Shown here piece after piece: positions 8,326 to 16,083 of a stretch of 44,320 nt of DNA; position 1 is the first letter of the stretch; each line of letters starts with the position of its first letter. The DNA lies in contig JAEZLP010000011.1 in the NCBI GenBank assembly GCA_023415235.1, positions 1 to 44,320 on the forward strand. The letters are read 5' to 3'. The notes below the pieces were generated by a model. The model was not told the DNA's origin and made no database searches. It saw only the letters and a list, made by a program, of their open reading frames with translations. The position numbers and the translations under genes were made by a program. This DNA is from Bacillota bacterium (GTDB taxonomy: Bacteria > Bacillota > Clostridia > Peptostreptococcales > Anaerovoracaceae).

Positions 8326-10005
8326 CTAAAACAATCCTGATATTTTTCCGGTACGATCCACGTCGATCTGTTCCGCTGCGGGAGTTTTGGGAAGTCCCGG
8401 CATCGTCATGATTTCTCCTGTGATCGCCACGATAAAACCGGCTCCGATGGATGGCTTGATGTTTCTGACGGTAATCCGGAAGCCGGAAGGTCTGCCCAGC
8501 TTAGACGGGTCATCGCTGAGGGAGTATTGTGTCTTTGCCATGCAAATAGGCAGATTGCCGTATCCGAGCCTCTCGATTTCTTCGATCTGTTTCAGTGAGT
8601 TTCCAATATAATCCACACCGTCTGCGCCGTAGATCCGGGTTGCGATCGCTTCGATCTTTTCTTTGACGGTAAGATTTAAATCATAGGCAAACCTGAAGCT
8701 GCTGTCACTTTTCTCGATGATGCCGATGACCTCCTCAGCAAGAGCGATCCCGCCCTCGCCGCCTTTTGCCCATACGTCGGAAAGGATGGTGTTGACGCCC
8801 AGCGACTTACAGCGTTCTTCAATATAGTTCAGTTCGGCCTCCGTATCTGTTGGGAAACGGTTGATTGCAACAACTGCCGGCAGTCCAAACACTCCGGTGA
8901 TATTTTCAACATGCTTCAGCAGGTTTTCAATTCCTTTTTCCAGCGCGGGAATGTTCTCTTTGGCGGTATCCGCCTTGGCAACGCCCCCGTGGAGCTTCAT
9001 CGCCCTGGCGGTGGCAACGATAACGACCGCATCCGGTTTCAAGCCGCTGAGCCTACATTTGATGTCCAGAAATTTCTCGGCGCCCAGATCCGCTCCGAAG
9101 CCTGCCTCCGTCACCACATAGTCCCCCAGCTTCAGCGCTATTTTCGTCGCCATGACACTGTTGCAGCCATGGGCAATATTCGCAAACGGGCCCCCGTGGA
9201 TGAAGGCGGGCGTATGTTCCAGAGTCTGCACAAGGTTTGGCTTTAACGCATCCTTCAACAGCGCCGCCACCGCGCCCTGTCCTTTCAGATCGCCGACAGT
9301 GATGGGTTCGCCGTCATAGCTGTAAGCCAAAATAATCCGGGAAACCTTCTCCTTCAGATCTTCCAGATCATTTGACAGACAAAGAACAGCCATGATTTCC
9401 GATGCAACGGAGATATCAAAGCCGTCTTCTCTGGGCGTGCCGTTTGCCTTGCCACCAAGGCCGTTGACCATAAACCGGAGTTGACGGTCGTTCATATCAA
9501 GGCAGCGTTTCCAGATAATCTTTCTGGTATCTATTCCCAGCCGGTTCCCCTGCTGAATATGGTTATCCAACAGCGCTGCGATCAGATTGTTTGCGGTGGT
9601 AACCGCGTGGATATCCCCGGTAAAATGGAGATTGATGTCTTCCATGGGAATTACCTGCGCATAACCCCCGCCTGCAGCTCCGCCCTTCACGCCGAAAACA
9701 GGCCCTAGGGAAGGCTCCCGCAATGCGATAACCGCCTTTTTTCCGAGCTTGCTCAGCGCATCTCCAAGTCCAACCGTAGTCGTTGTTTTTCCTTCTCCGG
9801 CCGGAGTCGGGTTGATGGCAGTCACAAGAATCAGCTTCCCGTCTTTCTTGTTCTTGTATTGGTCCAGTATGTTATAATCGATCTTTCCCTTATATTTCCC
9901 GTAACATTCCAGATAGTCATCCTTGATGTCCAACTTTTCCGCAATTTCGCCGATCAGCTTGGGCTTTGCTTCCTGGGCTATTTCAATATCACTTTTAAAT
10001 GTCAT
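8326..10005 (-). CDS. fhs: Formate-tetrahydrofolate ligase
   Basis: This 559-residue cytosolic enzyme joins formate and THF using ATP, and in fermenters runs backwards to make ATP from formyl-THF. The P-loop PTPAGEGKTTTT is at about residues 66-77, and EPSLGPVFGVKGGAAGGGYA and FTGDIHAVTTANNL are family signatures. The frame stays open upstream to 10089, but the ATG at 10005 has GGAGGAG four bases before it and matches the normal N-terminus, so it was chosen. It is the first gene of the series fhs-fchA-folD-iclR-panB-panE-M20-OPT-P1, with its own promoter at 10108-10136. Confidence 0.97.
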   Translation of the reverse strand: MTFKSDIEIAQEAKPKLIGEIAEKLDIKDDYLECYGKYKGKIDYNILDQYKNKKDGKLILVTAINPTPAGEGKTTTTVGLGDALSKLGKKAVIALREPSLGPVFGVKGGAAGGGYAQVIPMEDINLHFTGDIHAVTTANNLIAALLDNHIQQGNRLGIDTRKIIWKRCLDMNDRQLRFMVNGLGGKANGTPREDGFDISVASEIMAVLCLSNDLEDLKEKVSRIILAYSYDGEPITVGDLKGQGAVAALLKDALKPNLVQTLEHTPAFIHGGPFANIAHGCNSVMATKIALKLGDYVVTEAGFGADLGAEKFLDIKCRLSGLKPDAVVIVATARAMKLHGGVAKADTAKENIPALEKGIENLLKHVENITGVFGLPAVVAINRFPTDTEAELNYIEERCKSLGVNTILSDVWAKGGEGGIALAEEVIGIIEKSDSSFRFAYDLNLTVKEKIEAIATRIYGADGVDYIGNSLKQIEEIERLGYGNLPICMAKTQYSLSDDPSKLGRPSGFRITVRNIKPSIGAGFIVAITGEIMTMPGLPKTPAAEQIDVDRTGKISGLF

Positions 10006-10067
10006 TTTCTCCTCCTGGTATTTCTTGAATACTGTTATGGTATCCACTTTTTTGCGTTTCTTGTTTC

Positions 10068-10093
10068 GTATTGTGAAATAGTATTTCACATAC
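10068..10093. promoter_or_regulatory. Dyad in the fhs leader (possible operator or hairpin)
   Basis: GTGAAATA and TATTTCAC flank one base, making a 17-bp near-perfect palindrome; GTAT and ATAC extend it with one extra base. It lies about 8 to 33 bases after the predicted fhs transcription start, so it could be a repressor site or an RNA hairpin. No regulator can be assigned from sequence. Confidence 0.45.
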
Positions 10094-10107
10094 CATAATT
10101 TAACTAA

Positions 10108-10136
10108 ATTCTATTCCTCCACGTAATAAAAATCAA
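10108..10136 (-). promoter_or_regulatory. Predicted sigma-A promoter of the fhs operon
   Basis: On the minus strand TTGATT (10131-10136) and TAGAAT (10108-10113) are separated by exactly 17 bases. Predicted transcription begins near 10101, giving a leader of about 95 bases before the fhs ATG. Confidence 0.6.
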
Positions 10137-10175
10137 GCGTAAATAAAAAAAGCAGCAACGTTCAAAGGACTTTCT

Positions 10176-10226
10176 TTGATATTCCATCAATATCGCTTTC
10201 AGCAATATTTCCTGCAATAAAAAAGA
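10176..10226. repeat. Dispersed 51-bp repeat, copy A (upstream of fhs)
   Basis: About 44 of 50 positions match the segment at 44118-44168. Both copies read TATTCC, TCAATATCG, ATATTTCCTGCA and TAAAAAA in the same order, lie beside the T-run of a minus-strand terminator and precede a minus-strand operon. On the minus strand two overlapping hairpins can form: AATATTGCT with AGCGATATT, and GATATT with AATATC. Confidence 0.6.
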
Positions 10227-10260
10227 GTGAACCTGAAATTTTAGATTTCAGTTCACTCGC
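10226..10260 (-). terminator. Hairpin terminator between the structured RNA and fhs
   Basis: GAGTGAAC and GTTCACTC form the base of a stem that extends with one bulged base through TGAAAT and ATTTCA. On the minus strand it is followed by TTTTTTATTG. It would stop transcripts coming from the RNA at 10281-10460 before the fhs promoter. Confidence 0.7.
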
Positions 10261-10280
10261 AAGGAGCTGTTGTCCTATGT

Positions 10281-10460
10281 AAAAAAAATCCCGAACATGT
10301 CGTCAGGGTCATAATTCACACCCTATCACAGATAGGGGGGTACTCTGTTCCTGCTTCTGCCTTCCCCTCGGCGGGGGCTTGACATAGGCTGGGAAACGCG
10401 AATTCCCAAGGTCAAAATGTAGGTTGAATTATAAGTCCCTTAACGAACATTTCAGGATCT
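10281..10460 (-). ncRNA. ssrS: Structured RNA, probable 6S RNA
   Basis: The minus-strand transcript would be about 180 bases with no reading frame of note. Its two ends pair over some 28 bases: a 5' segment with CCTGAAATGTTCG, AGGG and ATAATTCA faces a 3' segment with TGAATTAT, CCCT and ACATGTTCGGG. The middle holds smaller hairpins (TGGGAA with TTCCCA, CCTATC with GATAGG, CCCC with GGGG). The last strand runs into eight T residues at 10281-10288. A long closed-end rod of this size with GTTCG near both ends is what 6S RNA looks like, and 6S genes in proteobacteria sit beside a folate gene. A different regulatory RNA cannot be ruled out by eye. Confidence 0.5.
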
Positions 10461-10612
10461 TAATGCTCATTTTATGATTGTTTTTGTCTTGTAGTAATAG
10501 TATAAACGATCTGAAATCATTTTACAAATCCAATTATTCCCTAATTTTCATTCGGATTTGTGCCTTTTATATACCCTTCGATCTTTTTTTTACACAAAAA
10601 AAATATAAAAAT

Positions 10613-10636
10613 GCCGCCCGGATGATTCCGGACGGC
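10613..10636 (-). terminator. Terminator of preT-preA
   Basis: GCCGTCCGG and CCGGGCGGC form a nine-base-pair stem with one wobble around a six-base loop, followed on the minus strand by TTTTTATATTTTTTTT. It lies 33 bases after the preA stop. The stretch from here to the RNA near 10460 shows no further feature. Confidence 0.9.
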
Positions 10637-10668
10637 AGCTTCTTTTCCGTGAATTTCTATTACTGGGA

Positions 10669-11928
10669 TTATTCGTATCTTGTTTGGAATGCAATATCCT
10701 TCGGAATTCGCTTTGATTCATCCTTGTACTGGATCTCACCCGGAAGGATGCAGTCCGGAACGGGACACACGTTGAGGCAAAGATGGCAGCCTACGCATTC
10801 GTCGTTTACAGAAGGCCGTCTTAGGTCGAAATCCCAGTTGATGGCCTGGTGGGCTGCATCAAAGCATGAGATATAGCATCTGCCGCAGCCGATACATTTT
10901 TCATGGTCGATTTTGACGATAACCTTGAAGTTTCTGTCAAGCTCCTCAGCCGGAATAATATTGGGAAGCGCTTTTCCGATGAGTTCATCCAGCTTTTTAA
11001 CTCCGTTCTCTTCCATATAGAAGGAAAGTCCGCTGATCATATCTTCCACGATACGATAACCGTACTGCATCACAGATGTGGTAACCTGAAGGTTATGGCT
11101 GCCGACAAGGATGAATTCCAACGCGTCCCTCCAGGTTTCAATTCCTCCTATTCCACTCATCTGAACATCCTTCAGCAGAGGGTGCTTCTTCATCTGAGCG
11201 ATGAAACGGAGCGCGATGGGCTTTACCGCTGCTCCGGAATAACCGGAAATGGAGGATTTCCCGTTGACTACCGGCATAGCCGTCATGTGTTCAAGGTTTA
11301 TTCTTGTAATTGACTTGATGGTATTGATTGCGGCGATTCCCTTTGCTCCGCCTTCGATGGCAGCAATTGCGGGAATCTCCATATTGCCGATATTCGGCGT
11401 CATCTTCGCAATAACAGGAAGCTTTGTCGCGCTTGATACGGCCTTGGAGTATTGTCTGACCAAATCGGGATTCTGACCTACGTCGGAACCCATGGCATGG
11501 CTAGTCATCTGCGGACAGGAGAAATTGCATTCGATCAGGTCTGCTCCCGCTTGGGTAACCAGCTCAGAAAGCTCTTTCCATTCTTCATCGTTGCTGCCCA
11601 TGATGGATGCAACCATGACTTTATCCGGGTAATCCCGTTTCAGCCTGTGGATCGCCTGAAGATTGTCTTCCAGAGGCTTATCGGAAATCTGTTCCATATT
11701 TTTAAAGCCGATCCACGGCGTCTGCTCTTTGCCGGCATTGTCAAATCTCGGCGAGCATTCATCTGCGATGAATCTTCCTACGGTTTTGAAGAAAACGCCT
11801 CCCCAGCCGGATTCATACGCTTTGGCCACCATATCATAACATCCGCCTACGGGAGATGAGGATAGGAAAAACGGATTTTCACATTTTACACCTAAATATT
11901 CGATCGATAAATCTGCTTTTTTTGCCAT
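10669..11928 (-). CDS. preA: NAD-dependent dihydropyrimidine dehydrogenase subunit PreA
   Basis: PreA is the FMN-containing catalytic subunit that reduces uracil and thymine to the 5,6-dihydro forms. The 419-residue protein has a dihydroorotate-dehydrogenase-like barrel with the active-site segment CNFSCPQM and the FMN-binding NGKSSISGYSG region. A C-terminal pair of 4Fe-4S sites follows: CIGCGRCYISC, then CVGCHLCLNVCPVPDC. The ATG at 11928 was chosen with AGAAGG upstream; a GTG four codons earlier (11940) would overlap the end of preT by 11 bases. The gene is translationally close to preT, its flavin electron-input partner, as in other bacteria. Confidence 0.93.
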   Translation of the reverse strand: MAKKADLSIEYLGVKCENPFFLSSSPVGGCYDMVAKAYESGWGGVFFKTVGRFIADECSPRFDNAGKEQTPWIGFKNMEQISDKPLEDNLQAIHRLKRDYPDKVMVASIMGSNDEEWKELSELVTQAGADLIECNFSCPQMTSHAMGSDVGQNPDLVRQYSKAVSSATKLPVIAKMTPNIGNMEIPAIAAIEGGAKGIAAINTIKSITRINLEHMTAMPVVNGKSSISGYSGAAVKPIALRFIAQMKKHPLLKDVQMSGIGGIETWRDALEFILVGSHNLQVTTSVMQYGYRIVEDMISGLSFYMEENGVKKLDELIGKALPNIIPAEELDRNFKVIVKIDHEKCIGCGRCYISCFDAAHQAINWDFDLRRPSVNDECVGCHLCLNVCPVPDCILPGEIQYKDESKRIPKDIAFQTRYE

Positions 11929-11929
11929 G

Positions 11930-13246
11930 CTAATTGACACCTTCTTTCTTTGTCAGGTACTTGATGATGCTTTCCGCAACGGATTTTCCTGCGGCAACCG
12001 CTTCATTGATTGTCTTGCCGCCGTTGACGATGTCTCCCGCGGCAAATATTCCGTCGATGTTGGTGAATCCCTTATTGACGTCGCAGGCAATGGTGCCGTT
12101 GTCATTCAGCTCGACCGGTGCGATCTTCTTCATATCCTCCGCCTCCTGTCCTATGGCAAAGATAATATGCTTTGCTTTCAGCTTCAATTGGGAGAATTCA
12201 TCCGTTCCTTCTGCAATCAGTCCCGCAACGCTTCCGTTTTCACCAACGATTTCCTGGGGCTTGAACTTGGTAATGATGTTGACTCCCAGGGATTGAACGT
12301 ATTCCAGCTCGTCGATATTGGCCGGCGCTTCTTCCAACGTCCTTCTATATACTATGGTGACGGGGTTAGCGCCAAGCAGCTTGGCTGTTGCGGCACAGTC
12401 CATGGCAACATCGCCACCACCGATAATGATGGCTTCTCCGTCCATCTTCTTCTCTCCCTTGGATTCCCTTGCATTTTTCAAAAACTCCACTGCATAGGTT
12501 ACACCTTTTAAATCCGTGCCCTTGATATCCACTTTTTTGGAGTTCCATAAACCGGTACCGATAAAGAAAGCCTTGTAACCCTGTTCTTTTAGCTGATCTA
12601 TGGTAACATCACTGCCGACCCTGGTGTTCATTACGAATTCAACACCCAGGTCCTTGACTTTCTGAATGTCAAAATCAACTACGTCCTGGGGAAGTCTTGA
12701 GGGAATGATCCCGTAGGTCAGCATCCCGCCCGGTTTGTCGTGATTGTCAAATATCGTGACCTTATATCCTGCCAGCGCCAGCCTCTGCGCCACGGTAAGG
12801 GATGCGGGGCCTGCTCCGATACAGGCTACCTTTTCCTTATCCGCCTTGGGAGCCTCGAGTACATTCAAGTTGTATTCCCGTTCCATAGCCATTGCAAATG
12901 CCTGCAGCCTGCCGATCTGGATCGGTCGGTCAATTCCAGTTCTGCTGCATGCTTCCTCGCACATCTTGTCATAAGGGCATGTTTTTGCGGTACATCCCCC
13001 AAGGGCGTTCGCCTCCCGTATGATTGCCGCTGCGCCTTTGACATTTCTGAATCGTATGGCGCGGATAAAATCTCCGGGTCTCGTGTTGGACGGACAGCCA
13101 TGACTGCAGGGTGCGTCATAGCACAAAACGCAGCGAGATGCTTCTTCCATGGCAGTTCTAAGATTATATCCGTGAACTGCTTCATCTAAATAGTCTCTTT
13201 TGATTTCTTTTCCGTGTAATTGATTTTTACTCGTTACTTTACTCAA
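11930..13246 (-). CDS. preT: NAD-dependent dihydropyrimidine dehydrogenase subunit PreT
   Basis: PreT takes electrons from NAD(P)H through FAD and Fe-S clusters and passes them to PreA. The 438-residue protein opens with a cysteine-rich GltD-like domain (CVLCYDAPCSHGCPSNT, then CTAKTCPYDKMCEEAC), followed by two dinucleotide-binding sites (GAGPASLTVAQRLA and GGGDVAMDCAATA) and a closing FAD motif, GIFAAGDIVNGG. The start is taken as TTG at 13246 because GAGGAGGAG lies seven bases upstream. The frame stays open to 13399, but that extension overlaps a terminator and has no ribosome site. It could be misread as a glutamate synthase small subunit, but pairing with preA decides it. Confidence 0.93.
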   Translation of the reverse strand: MSKVTSKNQLHGKEIKRDYLDEAVHGYNLRTAMEEASRCVLCYDAPCSHGCPSNTRPGDFIRAIRFRNVKGAAAIIREANALGGCTAKTCPYDKMCEEACSRTGIDRPIQIGRLQAFAMAMEREYNLNVLEAPKADKEKVACIGAGPASLTVAQRLALAGYKVTIFDNHDKPGGMLTYGIIPSRLPQDVVDFDIQKVKDLGVEFVMNTRVGSDVTIDQLKEQGYKAFFIGTGLWNSKKVDIKGTDLKGVTYAVEFLKNARESKGEKKMDGEAIIIGGGDVAMDCAATAKLLGANPVTIVYRRTLEEAPANIDELEYVQSLGVNIITKFKPQEIVGENGSVAGLIAEGTDEFSQLKLKAKHIIFAIGQEAEDMKKIAPVELNDNGTIACDVNKGFTNIDGIFAAGDIVNGGKTINEAVAAGKSVAESIIKYLTKKEGVN

Positions 13247-13294
13247 AATCTCTCCTCCTCTTTTGTTTGGTTTCCCAGCGCAGCAGAATGCGCA

Positions 13295-13311
13295 GGTTCC
13301 GGAACGGAACC
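13295..13311. promoter_or_regulatory. Inverted repeat upstream of preT
   Basis: GGTTCCG and CGGAACC form perfect seven-base arms around GAA, about 50 bases before the preT start. It may be an operator or a leader hairpin. No clear -35/-10 pair was found in this gap. Confidence 0.4.
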
Positions 13312-13381
13312 TTATGATTTTCATTAGTATTTGGATATCTTCCCTGATTAATACATTGAAATGCTTCTGGAGAAATGAAAA

Positions 13382-13403
13382 AAGAATGCATTGCTGCATT
13401 CTT
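13382..13403 (-). terminator. Terminator of the histidine kinase gene
   Basis: AAGAATGCA and TGCATTCTT form a perfect nine-base-pair stem with a TTGC/GCAA loop, followed on the minus strand by TTTTTTCATTT. It separates the kinase gene from preT-preA. Confidence 0.85.
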
Positions 13404-13419
13404 AATGGATTCGAAATGA

Positions 13420-15015
13420 TTACTCCCCGCAGATTTCCCTGGGGCGGATTTGATAGATATCGGAGAATTCCAGCTGGATTTTTTCGATTCTAACCTGACG
13501 GTTTTCTTCCTCCTCCTTTTTGGGAGTTTCTTCGATGATGAGATTGGAAGGCAGCTCAATAATAAAGGTGGCGCCCTTTCCGTATTCGCTTTCCAGGGTA
13601 ATGATTCCCTGGTGGAGTTCGACCAGCGATTTCACGAGATTCAGCCCGATACCGCTCCCTTCCCGGAGCCTTGTGTTGACTGGTGAAATCTGATAAAATC
13701 TCTGGAAGATGTTCTGTTGCCTGTCGGCAGGAATGCCGATTCCCTTATCCTTGATCCGGATACAGATGCTGCTTCCTTTATCGGAAAGATCGACATGGAT
13801 GCTCTCCCCTGCGGGCGAAAATTTAATAGCGTTGGACAACAGATTCAATATGATTCGTTCCAGCTTCTCCTCGTCGAACGCCATGATTTTTTCTTTCATA
13901 TTTGAGTGGAATATGAGCTTCATTCCTTTATTGTCCACATAATCCGATACGGACAGCACGATCTCTCTTACGGCCATAACGATATCAAGCTTCCTCAGGT
14001 TCAGCTTAAGCTCATGGGCATCGATTTTCGTAATGTCGATCAGATTGTTTACCAGGCGGAGCAGCCGGAGACTGTTCTGTTTAATGCTCAAAACGTTCTT
14101 TTTAATCAGTGCTTCATTGATAGGGCCCCTGCTGTCGTTCAGATTCATTTCCATCAGTTGAACCGCGCAAAAAATCACATTGATCGGCGTTCTCAGCTCA
14201 TGGGAGATGTTGGAGAAGAATTCCGTCTTGAGTTTGTCGTATTTCTGCATCTCATTGATAATCAGCTTCTCCTCCTCGATGCTTACCCGCAGCTTCTCCC
14301 TCTCCTTCTGATCGGTGGTATCGAGGAAAACGCTGACGATCCCGGTGGGATTGCCTTTATCGTTGCTGAGCAAAGCCTTTGTGAAGAGGAAATATCTCTC
14401 CTCCCCCGCTTTTGTTTTAAAGCTCACCTCTCTGGCTTGCCTCGTCTTGTTTACAAGAAGATCAATGTCCATCTCCAGACAGGGGTCAGCCACTTCAGCA
14501 TCAAACAGCTCATGAGCGCTTTTTCCGACAATGTCCTCTGCTTTCAACTCAAAATATTCCTCATAGGCTGCATTGCAGCCTGTGAAACGATAATTGAGAT
14601 CCTTGAAGCAGACGGGAGTCGGCAGTGTTTTCATCAGGCTTTCGAGAAGTGACAGATTTTCTTTCAGTTCCTTTTCAATACTCTTGCGCGATTCAATCTC
14701 CAACTGAAGCGCAGCGTTGCTCTTTCTCAGTATTTCTGAGGACCTGCCCAGATAGAATGCCGCAAAAAGATAGACCAGTGATCCGGCGATCGCATTCGTC
14801 ATTCCGAGTCTGAAATCCACATTATTGCCGATCAGAAGATTAATGGTCTGAAGAGTACATAATAAAATCCCTGTAATCATACTCCATTTCAGGCTGGATC
14901 TCGTACTGCTCATGATGATAAAAATGATTCCGGTTATGCCTTTTATAGTCATTGGAAAAATCGGGCAGAGGTATAGAATTATTATTACTAAATAGAACAG
15001 GAAGGCTTTCAGCAT
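13420..15015 (-). CDS. Membrane-bound PAS histidine kinase (orphan)
   Basis: The 531-residue protein has three or four hydrophobic segments in its first 90 residues, a linker coiled coil, a PAS domain at about 120-235, a HisKA domain with the phospho-accepting His272 (SHELRTPINV), and an ATPase domain with the N box LLSNAIKFSP, DKGIGIPADRQQNIF and GSGIGLNLVKSL. It would phosphorylate itself and pass the phosphate to a response regulator, but none lies nearby. Almost nothing projects outside the membrane, so the signal is probably sensed in the membrane or by PAS. The ATG at 15015 has GGGGGA six bases upstream; the frame extends ten codons further without a ribosome site. Confidence 0.92.
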   Translation of the reverse strand: MLKAFLFYLVIIILYLCPIFPMTIKGITGIIFIIMSSTRSSLKWSMITGILLCTLQTINLLIGNNVDFRLGMTNAIAGSLVYLFAAFYLGRSSEILRKSNAALQLEIESRKSIEKELKENLSLLESLMKTLPTPVCFKDLNYRFTGCNAAYEEYFELKAEDIVGKSAHELFDAEVADPCLEMDIDLLVNKTRQAREVSFKTKAGEERYFLFTKALLSNDKGNPTGIVSVFLDTTDQKEREKLRVSIEEEKLIINEMQKYDKLKTEFFSNISHELRTPINVIFCAVQLMEMNLNDSRGPINEALIKKNVLSIKQNSLRLLRLVNNLIDITKIDAHELKLNLRKLDIVMAVREIVLSVSDYVDNKGMKLIFHSNMKEKIMAFDEEKLERIILNLLSNAIKFSPAGESIHVDLSDKGSSICIRIKDKGIGIPADRQQNIFQRFYQISPVNTRLREGSGIGLNLVKSLVELHQGIITLESEYGKGATFIIELPSNLIIEETPKKEEEENRQVRIEKIQLEFSDIYQIRPREICGE

Positions 15016-15140
15016 CTCAGATCCCCCTTTTCGTCCATAGGGCAACCTTCTTTAAAGACTATAATATAACAACTTTCTCCAGTAATCTACATTCAAGTAA
15101 AAGCAATATTCGACATATTTTTCCAGAAAACAACTAAAAA

Positions 15141-15187
15141 ACAGCTCTATATTCTCCATTATTTCAAAATGGAGAATATAGAGCTGT
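15141..15187 (-). terminator. Terminator of yebC, 20-bp perfect stem
   Basis: Twenty bases (15141-15160) pair perfectly with 15168-15187 around a seven-base loop, followed on the minus strand by TTTTTTAGTTGTTTT. It lies 28 bases after the yebC stop. The length of the stem is unusual for this window. Confidence 0.9.
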
Positions 15188-15215
15188 ATCATTTCTGTTT
15201 TTCTATTATTGATTC

Positions 15216-15941
15216 CTACTCTTCCAGATCAAGGCTGCAGTTGTGGTAAACCTTCTGCACGTCGTCGTTTTCTTCCAGAACCTCGATCATCTTCTTCAGG
15301 TTCTTGATGGCACTTTCGTCTGTGGGAGCTGTTTCCATGGAAGGAACGTAGTCGATGTCCGCTTCCACAAATTCGTAGCCCGCTGCTTTCAATGCTTCCG
15401 AAACTGCGTCGAAGGCGTCGGGAGTCGTCACGACTTCAAAAGCGTCCTCATGGGTGATCATGTCGTCCGCTCCGGCTTCGAGAGCGGCTTCCATCAGAGA
15501 GTCCTCATCCACCTTTGCGGTTTTCTCAATCAGGATGATCCCTTTTCTTTCAAACATGTAGGATACACATCCCGGTACTCCCAGATTCCCGCCGTATTTG
15601 TCAAAGGCATGCTTCATTGCGGCAGTGGTCCTGTTTTTATTGTCCGTAAGCACATCGACGATGACGGCGACGCCTCCGGCACCGTAACCTTCAAAGCTTC
15701 CGGGTTCGTAGGATTCTCCCGCCAATTCGCCGGTTCCCTTCTTGATCGCTCTTGTGATATTGTCGTTCGGCATGTTGATGCTCTTTGCCTTATCGATGGC
15801 GTGCTTTAAGGCCATATTATAGTCGGGGTCTCCACCGGATTTGGCGGCTACCGTAATCGCCCTCGCATATTTCGTAAAAATCTGGGCTCTTTTTGAGTCC
15901 TGAGATGCTTTTCTGTTTGCAATCGTTCCATGTCTGCCCAT
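15216..15941 (-). CDS. yebC: YebC/PmpR family protein (TACO1-like)
   Basis: The 241-residue protein opens with MGRHGTIANRKASQDSKRAQ, close to the family's usual MAGHSKWANIKHRK, and carries SINMPNDNITRAIKKGTGE and YEGYGAGGVAVIVDVLTDN-type segments that define it. The family is annotated as DNA-binding regulators, and more recent work links members to relief of ribosome stalling. The start has AGGAGG six bases upstream. The gene stands alone, with a promoter at 16052-16080 and a strong terminator behind it. Confidence 0.95.
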   Translation of the reverse strand: MGRHGTIANRKASQDSKRAQIFTKYARAITVAAKSGGDPDYNMALKHAIDKAKSINMPNDNITRAIKKGTGELAGESYEPGSFEGYGAGGVAVIVDVLTDNKNRTTAAMKHAFDKYGGNLGVPGCVSYMFERKGIILIEKTAKVDEDSLMEAALEAGADDMITHEDAFEVVTTPDAFDAVSEALKAAGYEFVEADIDYVPSMETAPTDESAIKNLKKMIEVLEENDDVQKVYHNCSLDLEE

Positions 15942-16051
15942 AGAATTCCTCCTGTCTTCTACATTTTTTTATATGGAATATGCCTGCGCGGATTCGCTTC
16001 CTGCGGCATCGCTGCTTCTTTGAGAAGCGCTGTTTTCCAACGGCCGCGATT

Positions 16052-16080
16052 ATTATAACACAACGGCCGGGATATTACAA
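16052..16080 (-). promoter_or_regulatory. Predicted sigma-A promoter of yebC
   Basis: On the minus strand TTGTAA (16075-16080) and a perfect TATAAT (16052-16057) are 17 bases apart. Transcription would begin near 16045, leaving a leader of roughly 100 bases. Confidence 0.65.
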
Positions 16081-16083
16081 ATT

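Noticed and set aside
10281..10460. THF or purine riboswitch for fhs
   Set aside because: The RNA is followed by a terminator and then by a separate fhs promoter, and it lacks the conserved cores of those riboswitches as far as I can recall.
11930..13246. Glutamate synthase small subunit (gltD)
   Set aside because: The family resemblance is real, but coupling to preA and the cysteine-rich N-terminus make PreT the better call.
13246..13399. 51-residue N-terminal extension of preT
   Set aside because: The stretch covers a terminator side and a dyad and has no ribosome site; the TTG at 13246 has a strong one.
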